Notes: generated from the letters alone by a model not told the origin. Positions 1-8,594 are shown, counted from the first letter of the stretch. The stretch is DNA of 64,000 nt from Microvirga pakistanensis (GCF_004458765.1 NZ_SPJX01000710.1:310001-374000); one strand, 5' to 3'. Translations and numbers: made by a program.

Positions 1-101
1 TGCCCGAGGGCGTAGGACACGACCAGCAGAATGGTCGGGCCCGGAATGACGAGCAGCACGGCGGCAGCAGCCGTAAAGGCGAGCCAGGTCTCGAAGGGCA
101 T
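1..101 (-). CDS. LysE/RhtB family exporter, N-terminal fragment
   Basis: Only the first 33 codons lie in the window; the gene runs off the left edge. The reverse strand begins MPFETWLAF and continues with a hydrophobic segment containing VIPGPTILLVVSYALG. The PGP motif in the first membrane helix is typical of LysE/RhtB amino-acid and homoserine-lactone exporters, inner-membrane proteins of about 200 residues with five to six helices. It resembles the start of the second LysE-type gene at 12634. It is divergent from the ABC exporter at 277. The substrate cannot be judged from this fragment. Confidence 0.75.
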   Translation of the reverse strand, partial: MPFETWLAFTAAAAVLLVIPGPTILLVVSYALG

Positions 102-276
102 GGGTTTTTTTCCTCTCCAGAGGCCAGAACTCAGCCACAGATCGTCCGGCCTGTCGAGACAACGGCCGAGCCTGCCGGGCGCGACACGGAAGCGCCGGTG
201 CAGCGGAAGCGTTTGCCGGTCGGGGGCTTCACGTGCTAACTCGCGGGGCGTCACCACACGAGTCCCAAGCACCACC

Positions 277-2061
277 ATGGCCCGCAAAAGCCCTCTCAGC
301 GGCAGCACCCTTCCCCTGGTCAAGCGCCTCTGGCGCGACTGGATGCGTCCGCATTCCAAGACGCTGGTGGCCGTGCTGGTGTTCGTCGGCCTGGTCTCGG
401 GCGCGACGGGGCTCTATCCGGTGCTCATCAAGGCGGCCTTCGATGCCTTCGACACGAAGGATATCACGGCGATCTACCTCGCGCCGCTCTTCGTGATCGC
501 GGTCACGTCCGTGAAGGGCTTCTCCCTGCTCGCGCTCACCATCCTGACCAACAGGGTGGTGACGCGCATCGAGGCGGACATGCAGACCAAGCTCTACGGC
601 CACATGATCGAGGCGGACCTCGCCCAGATCGGACGCGAGAGCCCGGCGGCGCTCACCCAGCGCTTCACCACCGATTTCATGTTCATCAAGGAGGCGCTGA
701 CCCGCCTCTCCACCGTGTTCCTGCGCGAGATCTCCACGGTAATCGCCCTGGTCGGCGCGATGGTCTGGATCGACCCGATGATGACGCTGGTGGCGGGGAT
801 CACCATGCCGTTCTTCATCTATCCCGTGGAGAAGATCGGCCGCAAGCTGCGCCAGGTCGCCACCTCCACCCAGGTGCAGACCGGCCAGATGGCAGGCCTC
901 ATCACGGAGAGCCTCGCAGGCACCCGCTTCGCCAAGACCTACCGGCTGGAGGGATACCTGAAGAACAAGGCGGCCGATACCTTCGACGAGATCCGCCGCC
1001 TTCGCATGAAGGGCGCGAATGCCCGCGGGCGGCTCGATCCGCTGCTCGAGGTCGGCGGCGGCGTCGCGGTGGCGGCGGTGCTCGTGCTGATCGGCCAGCG
1101 TATCCTCTCCAACAGCAGCACGGTCGGCGATTTCACCGGCTTCGTCAGCGCGCTTCTCCTGGCGGCTCAGCCGATTCGGGCGCTCGGCAACCTCAATGCC
1201 ATCGTGCAGGAAGCCGCCGCCGCCCTGCAGCGCACCTTCTCGATCATGGACGAGCCGCCCCTGATCCAGGACAGGCCGGATGCCAAGCCGCTGGCCCTCA
1301 AGGGCGGCGAAATCCGCTTCTCGGATCTTTCCTTCTCCTATACCGGTGAAGCGACTGCCCTCGACCGCGTGGACTTCGTGGCGGAGGCAGGCAGCACCAC
1401 GGCGCTGGTGGGCCGCTCCGGCTCCGGCAAGTCGACCCTGCTCTCCCTGGTGCCGCGCCTCTACGACGTGACCGGCGGCGCCATCCTCATCGACGGCCAG
1501 GACATCCGCCACGTGACGCTGGCGAGCCTGCGCCAGGCCATCGCCGTGGTGAGCCAGGACGTGGTGCTGTTCGACGACACCATTCGGGCCAACATCGCCT
1601 TTGGGCGCCCCGGCGCCTCGGAGGCGGAGATCGTCGAGGCCGCCAAGGCGGCGGCCGCCCATGACTTCATCCTGAAGCAGCCGGCCGGCTACGACACGGT
1701 GGTCGGCCCAGGCGGCGGCAGGCTGTCCGGCGGCGAGCGCCAGCGCGTCTCGCTGGCCCGCGCCTTCCTGAAGAACGCCCCGATCCTGCTGCTGGACGAG
1801 GCCACGAGCGCCCTCGATTCGGAGTCCGAGCGCCTGGTGCAGGCCGCCATCGGCAAGCTCATGAAGGGACGCACGACCCTCGTCATCGCCCATCGCCTCT
1901 CGACGGTGCGCGATGCGGACAAGATCGTGGTGATGGAGGCGGGGCGGGTCATCGAGATGGGGCCGCACGAAGCTCTTATCGCCAAGAAGGGCACCTATGC
2001 CCGCCTGCACCGGCTTCAGCTGTCCGACGATCTGGAGCCGAGCTGGGCGGCAAATTCCTGA
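277..2061 (+). CDS. MsbA-like ABC exporter, fused permease and ATPase
   Basis: A 594-residue half-transporter with an N-terminal membrane domain (about residues 20-310) and a C-terminal nucleotide-binding domain. Visible motifs are Walker A GRSGSGKST near residue 380, the signature LSGGERQRV near 485, Walker B ILLLDEATSALD near 505 and the switch His in VIAHRL. The layout is that of lipid or drug exporters of the MsbA/Wzk type, which work as homodimers in the inner membrane. I chose the ATG at 277 because the reading frame upstream (from 31) overlaps the divergent exporter start and does not look like protein. Its closeness to lipid A genes makes lipid export possible, but the substrate is unproven. 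Confidence 0.9.
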   Translation: MARKSPLSGSTLPLVKRLWRDWMRPHSKTLVAVLVFVGLVSGATGLYPVLIKAAFDAFDTKDITAIYLAPLFVIAVTSVKGFSLLALTILTNRVVTRIEADMQTKLYGHMIEADLAQIGRESPAALTQRFTTDFMFIKEALTRLSTVFLREISTVIALVGAMVWIDPMMTLVAGITMPFFIYPVEKIGRKLRQVATSTQVQTGQMAGLITESLAGTRFAKTYRLEGYLKNKAADTFDEIRRLRMKGANARGRLDPLLEVGGGVAVAAVLVLIGQRILSNSSTVGDFTGFVSALLLAAQPIRALGNLNAIVQEAAAALQRTFSIMDEPPLIQDRPDAKPLALKGGEIRFSDLSFSYTGEATALDRVDFVAEAGSTTALVGRSGSGKSTLLSLVPRLYDVTGGAILIDGQDIRHVTLASLRQAIAVVSQDVVLFDDTIRANIAFGRPGASEAEIVEAAKAAAAHDFILKQPAGYDTVVGPGGGRLSGGERQRVSLARAFLKNAPILLLDEATSALDSESERLVQAAIGKLMKGRTTLVIAHRLSTVRDADKIVVMEAGRVIEMGPHEALIAKKGTYARLHRLQLSDDLEPSWAANS

Positions 2062-2099
2062 TCCCGGCCGTCAGCTCGAGATGCCCCGTCGGCCGTCGG

Positions 2100-2777
2100 C
2101 TATTCCCGCCGCATGATCTTGTCGACGAGCAGATTCGACCAGAAGCCGGGACGGAATTCCCGCTCCAGAGCCTCCGCGTCGTAGGTTGTCTCGAGCCAGG
2201 TCAGGAACGGCATGCCGTTGGCCTCGCCGTCCCGGCGATAGGCGTCGAAAAAGGCGTCGAGGATCCCGGTCTTCGAGAACCGAAAATGGCCATAGCGCAT
2301 GTGGAGCTGCCGCTGAGCCTCGTCCACGCTGCGGCCTTCGTGCAGGATGAGGTAGAGCGCCGCCATGAAGCCCGCCCGGTCGGCGCCGGACTTGCAGTGC
2401 ATCACGGCCGGATATTCCATATGTTCGAAGAAATCCTTGGCCTTGAGCAGGGTTTCCCGGTCGGGGGCGCCGCGGGAGCGAATGACGAACTCCTCCAGAT
2501 TGATGCCGAGACGGTCGCAGGCCTCCTTCTGGAGCTGCCAGGAGCCGTGCTCGTGCCCGCCGCGCAGGTTGACGATGGTGCGCACGCCTTCCTTCTTGAG
2601 CGCCTCGATCTGGTGCGGGGCGGGCTGGGCCGTGCGCCACAGCCGGTCCGTCACCCGGTGCTTGTTCAGGTAGACCAGCCGGAAGACCCCGTGGTCGACG
2701 AGCAGCATGTTGACCCACGCGGCCAGGCGACCGAACGTGCCCTGGACGGGCTTGTCCCATCTGGCGATGCGGGCCAT
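2100..2777 (-). CDS. Tyrosine/dual-specificity-type protein phosphatase
   Basis: The protein (225 residues from the ATG at 2777) carries the CX5R phosphatase signature HCKSGADRAG near residue 126 and an upstream AQPAPHQIEALKKEGVRTIV segment typical of DSP/PTP-like phosphatases of alphaproteobacteria. The Cys forms the phosphocysteine intermediate and the Arg binds phosphate. The start is uncertain: the frame stays open to 3041 and a GTG at 2822 would add a basic RFRRPAVRRARR stretch that may be native. It lies tail to tail with the ABC exporter and is divergent from acpXL. The substrate is unknown. Confidence 0.85.
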   Translation of the reverse strand: MARIARWDKPVQGTFGRLAAWVNMLLVDHGVFRLVYLNKHRVTDRLWRTAQPAPHQIEALKKEGVRTIVNLRGGHEHGSWQLQKEACDRLGINLEEFVIRSRGAPDRETLLKAKDFFEHMEYPAVMHCKSGADRAGFMAALYLILHEGRSVDEAQRQLHMRYGHFRFSKTGILDAFFDAYRRDGEANGMPFLTWLETTYDAEALEREFRPGFWSNLLVDKIMRRE

Positions 2778-2984
2778 GCGTCGTGCGCGACGGACGGCAG
2801 GTCTGCGGAACCTGTTGAGCACGTTGATCCAGTCTCGAAGGCGTATTCTGGAGGTGAATTCAGTAGCCTTTGTGGCGTCGGGTCGGCCCTTATCGACGAT
2901 GAGAGCGGAATAATCAATCGGGCCGGCCGCTTGACCTCCGCCCAGGTTCCCCTCCCCGTGCGGCGGGCCGGAAGAAGCCGAATT

Positions 2985-3000
2985 GCAACCAATCGGTTGC
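2985..3000. promoter_or_regulatory. Perfect 6-4-6 inverted repeat between divergent genes
   Basis: gcaacc-aatc-ggttgc forms a perfect palindrome in the ~310-base region between the phosphatase gene and acpXL. Its size and centre resemble a repressor operator. No promoter boxes could be assigned with confidence here, and no regulator gene is adjacent. The rest of the spacer shows no other gene. Confidence 0.3.
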
Positions 3001-3135
3001 CGCTGAGGCCCCCGTCGTGTAAGGGGAGCGTTCCAATACAACCCTCCTTGACGAGACGAGCGGCTGGACCCGGGCCCGATGAGGTTCGACGGCGGCGGAA
3101 TCGTTGAGAGCCCATCATTTCAGGAGAGCGGCGTC

Positions 3136-3417
3136 ATGTCGTCTACCTTCGAGACCGTCGCCGGCATCATTTCAGAGACCGCCGACATCCCGCGCGAGCA
3201 GATCACGCCCGAGAGCCACGCCATCGAGGATCTGGGCATCGACTCGCTCGCCTTCCTCGACATCGCGTTCGCGATCGACAAGGCGTTCGGGATCAAGCTG
3301 CCCCTCGAACAATGGACCCAGGAAGTGAACGAGGGTAAGGCTCCGGCCGAGGAGTACTTCGTTCTCAAGAACCTCGTGGCGCGCATCGACGCGCTCGTGG
3401 CCGCCAAGCAGGCCTAA
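3136..3417 (+). CDS. acpXL: Acyl carrier protein AcpXL for very-long-chain lipid A acyl chain
   Basis: A 93-residue acidic carrier protein. The phosphopantetheine site is Ser37 in the motif [17 protein letters not shown], and the C-terminal [20 protein letters not shown] stretch is characteristic of rhizobial AcpXL rather than housekeeping AcpP. AcpXL carries the growing C26-C30 hydroxy fatty acid that LpxXL transfers to lipid A. The ATG at 3136 follows the purine-rich caggagagcg. It is the first gene of the acpXL-fabZXL-fabF2XL-fabF1XL-fabG-adh-lpxXL cluster, all on the same strand, so one cytoplasmic pathway is encoded together. Confidence 0.95.
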   Translation: MSSTFETVAGIISETADIPREQITPESHAIEDLGIDSLAFLDIAFAIDKAFGIKLPLEQWTQEVNEGKAPAEEYFVLKNLVARIDALVAAKQA

Positions 3418-3551
3418 AACACCCAAAGAGTTTCATCCCGGTGGGCCGGTCCTCTCGGGACCCGTCCGGAGAGGCGATCCATTCAAGAGCCCCGCCTCAT
3501 GGATTTCTTCTCTTGCGCCGCCCGCCGGGAGCGAGAGAGATCAGGATCGGG

Positions 3552-4019
3552 ATGCGCCTCGAATATTTTGAAATGATCGACCAGGTGGTGTCCCTCGACC
3601 GCGATGCGAAGCGGATCGAGGCGACCTCCGCCGTTCCGCAGGAAAGCCCCGTCTTCGAGGGGCATTTCCCCGGTCATCCTCTCGTGCCCGGCGTCCTTCT
3701 CACCGAGACCATGGCCCAGGCCTCCGGTTACCTCGTGCTCGGCCTCATGGGCTTCACCCACATGCCGTTCCTCATGGCGGTGGACAAGGCGCGCTTCCGC
3801 AGCTTCGTGGGGCCAGGCACGGTGCTCACCATCCAGGCACGGCTGGAGCACGAGGGCTCGGGCTATGCGGTGACGAAGGCCAAGATCCTGGCCGAGGGCA
3901 AGCCGATCTGCGATGCTGAGCTGCGGTTCAGGATCATGCCTTTTCCGGAAGGCATGGACGGCCAGATGCGGGCCCAGGCCAAGCGCATCGGCCTGATACG
4001 GGAGGCAGCGGATGCGTGA
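3552..4019 (+). CDS. fabZXL: 3-hydroxyacyl-ACP dehydratase FabZXL
   Basis: 155 residues of the FabZ hotdog fold. The catalytic His lies in FEGHFPGHPLVPGV (near residue 38) and the acidic partner in TETMAQASG (near residue 52). The protein opens MRLEYFEMIDQV, which matches the FabZ of rhizobial acpXL clusters. It removes water from 3-hydroxyacyl-AcpXL in each elongation cycle. The ATG at 3552 was preferred over the longer frame from 3441, whose extra residues are unrelated to FabZ. Its stop overlaps the next start by 8 bases, which suggests coupled translation. Confidence 0.93.
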   Translation: MRLEYFEMIDQVVSLDRDAKRIEATSAVPQESPVFEGHFPGHPLVPGVLLTETMAQASGYLVLGLMGFTHMPFLMAVDKARFRSFVGPGTVLTIQARLEHEGSGYAVTKAKILAEGKPICDAELRFRIMPFPEGMDGQMRAQAKRIGLIREAADA

Positions 4020-5130
4020 CGTCGTGATCACCGGAATTGGCATCGTCTCCTGCGCGGGAGAGGGGCTCGACGCGCATCTAGCGGCGCTGTCGGGCGCGCC
4101 GCCCACGGACAACGAGACCTTCGCGCCCCATCCGGTTCATCCGGCGAAAGCGCTGGAATGGGACCGCCAGATCCCGAAGAAGTCCGATCAGCGGCAGATG
4201 GAAGCCTGGCAGAGGCTCGGCTGCTATGCCGCGGGTCTGGCGCTCGATTCGGCCGGAGCGAAGGAGGATGCGGACCTCAAGGGTCGCATGCAGCTCATCG
4301 TGTCCGCCGGCGGCGGCGAGCGCGATTACGCGGTCGACGGCCAGATCCTCACGGGCCTGCGCACGGCTCAAGATCCCGGGGTGTTCCTCAACGAGCGCCT
4401 GATGGGAGACCTGCGTCCGACGCTGTTCCTTGCGCAGCTCTCCAACCTGCTCGCGGGCAACATCTCCATCGTGCACGGCGTCACCGGTGGGTCGCGCACC
4501 TTCATGGGCGAGGAATCGAGCGGCGTGGACGCGATCCGCATCGCGCGCGAACGCATCGCGTCCGGCCAGGACGAGATCTTCCTCGTCGGCGGCGCTTACA
4601 ATGCCGAGCGTCCCGACGTGCTCCTGATCTACGAAATGGGCGGTTTCCTCTGGAAGAAACCGTATCAGCCGGTCTGGAGCCGCCCCGCCGATGGGGGCGG
4701 CATGATCCTCGGCTCGGCCGCCTGCTTCCTGGTGCTCGAATCCCGCGAGCATGCGGCGGCCCGTGGCGCAAAGCCGCTCGCCGCCCTCGCGGGCGTCGTC
4801 TCCGACCGCTCCCGCCGCAAGCCCGGCAGCGTCGAGCAGGCGCTCCACGGCTTTTCCGCACGCCTCCAGGCCAAGCCCGACCTGGTGATCTCGGGGGCGA
4901 CCGGCGTGAAGGGCATCACGGAAGAAGAGCAGGCCACCCTGAAGGACATGGCCCCGGGGGCTCCTGTCCATGCGACCGGTGACGTGATCGGCCACGCCAT
5001 GGAGGCCCAGGCGGCGGCCGGCGTGGCGCTCGCGGCCGGTCTCATCGCGCAGGAAAAGGCGAGCGACGCCCTCGTGACCTCGGTCGGTCACTGGCGCGGC
5101 GAAGGCGCCTTGCGGCTCATCAAGGCTTGA
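4012..5130 (+). CDS. fabF2XL: Ketosynthase-like FabF2XL lacking the catalytic Cys
   Basis: A 372-residue thiolase-fold protein related to beta-ketoacyl-ACP synthase II. Where FabF has its nucleophilic Cys in a TACSSG-type loop, this protein reads VTGGSRTFMGEESSG near residue 160, so the Cys is absent. A Gly-His pair is kept in GDVIGHAMEAQAAAG. This is how chain-length-factor subunits look, so it probably pairs with the intact ketosynthase encoded just downstream to set the very long chain. It overlaps fabZXL by 8 bases. The fabF2XL name follows the rhizobial cluster order; the partner role is inference. Confidence 0.88.
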   Translation: MRDVVITGIGIVSCAGEGLDAHLAALSGAPPTDNETFAPHPVHPAKALEWDRQIPKKSDQRQMEAWQRLGCYAAGLALDSAGAKEDADLKGRMQLIVSAGGGERDYAVDGQILTGLRTAQDPGVFLNERLMGDLRPTLFLAQLSNLLAGNISIVHGVTGGSRTFMGEESSGVDAIRIARERIASGQDEIFLVGGAYNAERPDVLLIYEMGGFLWKKPYQPVWSRPADGGGMILGSAACFLVLESREHAAARGAKPLAALAGVVSDRSRRKPGSVEQALHGFSARLQAKPDLVISGATGVKGITEEEQATLKDMAPGAPVHATGDVIGHAMEAQAAAGVALAAGLIAQEKASDALVTSVGHWRGEGALRLIKA

Positions 5131-5143
5131 ACAGGAGAACGGC

Positions 5144-6418
5144 ATGGCGCTTCGCGACAGACAGGGCCGTCCGCTCGTTGCCGTCACCGGCATGGGCGTG
5201 GTCACCTCCCTCGGCCAGGGTAAGGACGCCACCTGGGCCGCGCTGACTGCAGGACGATCCGGCATTCACCGCATCAACCGCTTCCCCACCGAGGGCCTGC
5301 GCACCACGATCGCGGGCACTATCGACTTCATCGATGTGGAGCCCTTCTGCGCGCCGATGCTCTCCGAGCGTCTCGCCGTGCTGGCGGCCGAAGAGGCCGT
5401 CGGCCAGTCCGGGCTGGCATCGGGCGATTTCCCCGGTGCGCTCTTCATCGCCGTGCCGCCGGTCGAAATGGAATGGCCGCAGCGCGAGGCCCTCGCGAAG
5501 GCCTCGGAGCAGGATGGCGAGGTCACCTACAAGGACCTGCTGAGGGCCGCGGCCACGGGCCGGTTCAAGCCCTGGCACGATCTCTTCATCTTCGGCACGG
5601 TGGCGGACCGCGTCGCCGACCGTTTCGGCACGAAGGGCTCGCCGATTTCGCTCTCCACTGCCTGCTCCTCGGGCGCGACCGCGATCCAGCTCGGCGTCGA
5701 GGCGATCCGGCGCGGCGAGACGGACGCGGCGCTCTGCATCGGCACCGACGGCTCGGTGAACCCTGAATCCCTCATCCGCTTCTCCCTGCTCTCGGCGCTG
5801 TCGACGCAGAACGAGAACCCGGAAGGCGCATCGAAGCCGTTCTCCAAGAACCGCGACGGTTTCGTGATGGGCGAGGGCGGGGCCGCGCTGGTCCTCGAAA
5901 ACGCCGAGACCGCGATGGCGCGTGGCGCGACGATTCTCGGCTTCGTGCTCGGCTGCGGCGAGAAGGGCGACAACTTCCATCGCACGCGCTCCTCGCCCGA
6001 CGGCTCTCCCGCGATCGCCGCGATCCGTCAGGCTCTCGACGACGCGGGCGTCACGCCCGACGAGGTCGACACCATCAACGCACACGGCACATCGACCCCT
6101 GAGAACGACAAGATGGAAGCCATGAGCTGCACCGCCGTGTTCGGCGAGCGCATGGCAAGCCTGCCCATCTCGTCGAACAAGTCGATGATCGGCCACACGC
6201 TCACCGCCGCGGGCGCCGTCGAGGCCGTGATGTCGCTGCTCACCATCGCGACGGGCCGGATCCCGCCGACGATCAACTACCAGGTGCCCGATCCCGCGAT
6301 CCCGCTCGACGTGGTGCCCAACGTGGCGCGCGACGCGAACGTGACATACGTGCTCTCGAACTCCTTCGGCTTCGGCGGCCAGAACACCTGCCTCGTCTTC
6401 GGGGCCGAGCCCAAGTGA
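5144..6418 (+). CDS. fabF1XL: Beta-ketoacyl-ACP synthase FabF1XL
   Basis: A 424-residue KAS II-type enzyme with the full catalytic set: Cys174 in STACSSGATAIQ, a His near 314 in NAHGTSTPEND and a His near 351 in NKSMIGHTLTAAG. It condenses malonyl-ACP with acyl-AcpXL to lengthen the lipid A very-long-chain acid. The ATG follows aggagaac at a good distance. It begins 13 bases after the Cys-less paralogue, and the pair probably forms a heterodimer. A palindromic repeat separates it from the reductase gene. Confidence 0.93.
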   Translation: MALRDRQGRPLVAVTGMGVVTSLGQGKDATWAALTAGRSGIHRINRFPTEGLRTTIAGTIDFIDVEPFCAPMLSERLAVLAAEEAVGQSGLASGDFPGALFIAVPPVEMEWPQREALAKASEQDGEVTYKDLLRAAATGRFKPWHDLFIFGTVADRVADRFGTKGSPISLSTACSSGATAIQLGVEAIRRGETDAALCIGTDGSVNPESLIRFSLLSALSTQNENPEGASKPFSKNRDGFVMGEGGAALVLENAETAMARGATILGFVLGCGEKGDNFHRTRSSPDGSPAIAAIRQALDDAGVTPDEVDTINAHGTSTPENDKMEAMSCTAVFGERMASLPISSNKSMIGHTLTAAGAVEAVMSLLTIATGRIPPTINYQVPDPAIPLDVVPNVARDANVTYVLSNSFGFGGQNTCLVFGAEPK

Positions 6419-6444
6419 TGTTGATCGAGGATTGTGCGACAAAG

Positions 6445-6550
6445 CCCTCCCCACTCTTGTGGGGAGGAGATGGAGGTGGGGGTGCAAGCGCCACCATCCC
6501 AGAGCGGCGCGCTTACACCCCCACCCTAGCCCTCCCCACAAGGGGGAGGG
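6445..6550. repeat. Large imperfect inverted repeat between fabF1XL and fabG
   Basis: The left arm reads ccctccccactcttgtgggg and goes on through ggaggtgggggtgcaagc. The right arm is its near-perfect reverse complement, ending in cctccccacaagggggaggg. Each arm also folds locally as cctcccc...ggggagg. The whole looks like a non-coding palindromic or MITE-like intergenic element of about 106 bp. It ends about 20 bases before the reductase ATG, so it would fold in the mRNA leader of that gene. Confidence 0.8.
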
Positions 6551-6569
6551 AATTATCGGAGTTGCATCC

Positions 6570-7316
6570 ATGACGCGCGTTCTCGTCACGGGGGGGGCCA
6601 AGGGCGTGGGCGCGGCCATCGTGCGCGCGCTCGCGGCGGCCGGACACGATGTGGATTTCACCTATCGTTCGTCGGGCGAGGCCGCCAAGGCGCTGGCCGA
6701 CGAGCTGATGCAGGCCAGCCCCGGCCGCACCGTCAGGGCGCATGAGCTCGACCTCGCCGACAAGACGGCACTGGACTCCTTCTGCGAGACGCTCGAGGCC
6801 GAGAGCTTCTTCGGGTTCATCCACAATGCGGGCCAGCCCTACGACGCGCTCGCCGCCATGATGCAGCAGGACAAGGCCGAAGCCGCCATGCAGGTGAACT
6901 ACTGGTCGCTCACCCGCATCGCTAAGTCGCTCATGCGCGGCATGATCCGCGCGAAGGCCGGCCGCATCGTCGCCATCGGCTCCGTGGCGGCGCTCCAGGG
7001 TAACCCGGGCAATGCGGCCTATGCCGCCTCGAAGGGCGCGCTGATCTCCTATTGCCGCACACTCGCCGTCGAAACCGCCAAGCGCAACGTCACCGTCAAC
7101 GTGATCGCGCCGGGCTTCATCGACACGGACATGATGGCCCCTTACGCGGCCTATCGCGACAGCATGGAAAAGCAGATCCCTGCCGGGCGCTTCGCGAGGC
7201 CGGAAGAGATCGCAGGCCTCGCCGCCTTCCTCCTGAGCGAGCCTGCCGCCTATATCACGGGCGCAGTGCTGCCCATCGACGGCGGCCTCACGTCGATGCT
7301 CGGAGTGCATCGGTAA
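6570..7316 (+). CDS. FabG-like 3-oxoacyl-ACP reductase (SDR family)
   Basis: A 248-residue short-chain dehydrogenase. The NAD(P)-binding TGGAKGVG is near residue 8, followed by HNAGQ, the IGSVAAL serine strand and the YAASKG catalytic pair near residues 151-155. The C-terminal PIDGGLTSMLG is typical of FabG. In this position it would reduce 3-oxoacyl-AcpXL, the step that the classical rhizobial cluster leaves to housekeeping FabG. The ATG at 6570 was chosen because upstream residues of the longer frame are translated from the palindromic repeat. The substrate is inferred from context. Confidence 0.88.
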   Translation: MTRVLVTGGAKGVGAAIVRALAAAGHDVDFTYRSSGEAAKALADELMQASPGRTVRAHELDLADKTALDSFCETLEAESFFGFIHNAGQPYDALAAMMQQDKAEAAMQVNYWSLTRIAKSLMRGMIRAKAGRIVAIGSVAALQGNPGNAAYAASKGALISYCRTLAVETAKRNVTVNVIAPGFIDTDMMAPYAAYRDSMEKQIPAGRFARPEEIAGLAAFLLSEPAAYITGAVLPIDGGLTSMLGVHR

Positions 7317-7390
7317 GTTCCGACCTCCCGGGATCGGCTCTGGACCTTGCCATTCCCCCGCTCGCCCTTTAAGCCGCGCAATCAAAGTTT

Positions 7391-7474
7391 TCCGTCATGG
7401 CCGGGCTCGTCCCGGCCATCCACGTCTTGCCGCGAACCGGAAACGTGGATCCCCGGGACCGGCCCGGAGTGACG
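7391..7474. repeat. Palindromic intergenic repeat, cgtcatggccggg family
   Basis: Contains a perfect hairpin atggccggg-ctcgt-cccggccat (7397-7419), then ccacgt...acgtgg arms (7420-7448) and a closing ccccgggacc...gtgacg. The same core recurs at 20232, in part near 41367, and at 46038-46147. It sits 18 bases before the dehydrogenase start. This is a dispersed palindrome of a kind common in this order. Confidence 0.75.
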
Positions 7475-7492
7475 CCGCACAGGATTTGACGC

Positions 7493-8515
7493 ATGCGCTC
7501 CCTTCAGCTTTTCGGCGATCGTGACATTCGCATCACCGAGATGGACGCTCCTCCGCCTCCCGGCGCCGGCGAGGTGCAGGTCCGGGTCAGGGCGCTCGGG
7601 CTGAACTACCTCGACGTCTGGGGTTTTCGCGGCATGGCCTTCGCCAAGCGCAAGATGCCGCAGGCGGTGGGGGTGGAGGCGGCTGGCGAGGTCGCGGCCG
7701 TGGGCGAGGGCGTCACCCGGTTCAAGGCGGGCGACCCGGTCACCATGTACGGCGCCGAGACCTGCGGCCACTGCAAGGCCTGCCGCGAGGGCCGCGACAA
7801 TCTCTGCGAGAACGTCGCCGGCATCATGGGCTTCCATATCGACGGCTTCGCCCGCGAGCTGATCAACCGTCCCGAGCGCCTCGTGATCCCGGTGCCGCAG
7901 GGCGTCACCTTCGAACAGGCGGCCTGCGCGCCGATCGGCTTCGGCACGGTGCAGCACATGCTCTTCGACAACGCCAAGCTGGAGCCGGGCGAGTCGATCC
8001 TCGTCCATGCGGGCGGATCGGGCATCGGCACGGCGGCGATCAAGATGGCGAAGGCCATCGGCTGCACGGTCTATACGACGGTGGGCGACGACGAAAAGGG
8101 CGAGAAGGCGAAGGCTCTCGGCGCTGACTACGTCATCAACTACCGCAAGGAGCGCTTCGAGGGGGAGGTGCGCCTCCTCACCAAGCGCAAAGGCGTCGAC
8201 GTGGTGTTTGAGCACGTGGGCGCGGAGACCTGGAACGGCAGCCTGCTCTGTCTCAAGCGCGGCGGGCGCCTCGTCACCTGCGGCTCCACCTCCGGCGTGT
8301 CCACCACCATGAACCTGATGCAGCTCTTCCAGCAGCAGTACCGAATCTTCGGTTCCTTCGGCTGCCGGATCGAGAACATCAGCCAATCCCTCGAGAAGAT
8401 GGCGGCCGGGATGAGCCCGGTGATCGACTCGGTCTTTCCCCTCGACGACTTCCAGAAGGGCCTGGAGCGCCTGGAGGGCCGCAAGGTGTTCGGCAAGGTC
8501 ATCGTGACCTTCTGA
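7493..8515 (+). CDS. Zinc-type alcohol dehydrogenase of the VLCFA cluster
   Basis: A 340-residue medium-chain dehydrogenase. The structural zinc loop is visible as CGHCKACREGRDNLC (near residue 90) and the cofactor-binding turn as HAGGSGIG (near residue 178). Rhizobial acpXL clusters carry one such gene (adh2XL/fabXL) just before lpxXL, where it is thought to act in the last steps of very-long-chain acid synthesis, perhaps as an enoyl or keto reductase. The exact reaction is not established by the sequence. Position and strand fit one transcription unit with lpxXL. Confidence 0.87.
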   Translation: MRSLQLFGDRDIRITEMDAPPPPGAGEVQVRVRALGLNYLDVWGFRGMAFAKRKMPQAVGVEAAGEVAAVGEGVTRFKAGDPVTMYGAETCGHCKACREGRDNLCENVAGIMGFHIDGFARELINRPERLVIPVPQGVTFEQAACAPIGFGTVQHMLFDNAKLEPGESILVHAGGSGIGTAAIKMAKAIGCTVYTTVGDDEKGEKAKALGADYVINYRKERFEGEVRLLTKRKGVDVVFEHVGAETWNGSLLCLKRGGRLVTCGSTSGVSTTMNLMQLFQQQYRIFGSFGCRIENISQSLEKMAAGMSPVIDSVFPLDDFQKGLERLEGRKVFGKVIVTF

Positions 8516-8558
8516 CCTCTGGTAAGGACCGCCTCCCGACCATAGATCTTGACGAAAC

Positions 8559-8594
8559 GGGCTCCTGGCGAAAAACACGCGGAGCCTTTTTCCT
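8559..8594 (+). terminator. Possible hairpin with T-rich tail
   Basis: ggctcc and ggagcc form a 6-bp stem around a 15-base loop, followed by tttttcctttc. It resembles a weak intrinsic terminator between the dehydrogenase gene and lpxXL. The long loop makes this doubtful. Confidence 0.3.

Noticed and set aside
229-2010. A 593-codon reverse frame over the ABC exporter
   Set aside because: Antisense shadow of a clear ABC transporter; low-complexity residues without a motif.
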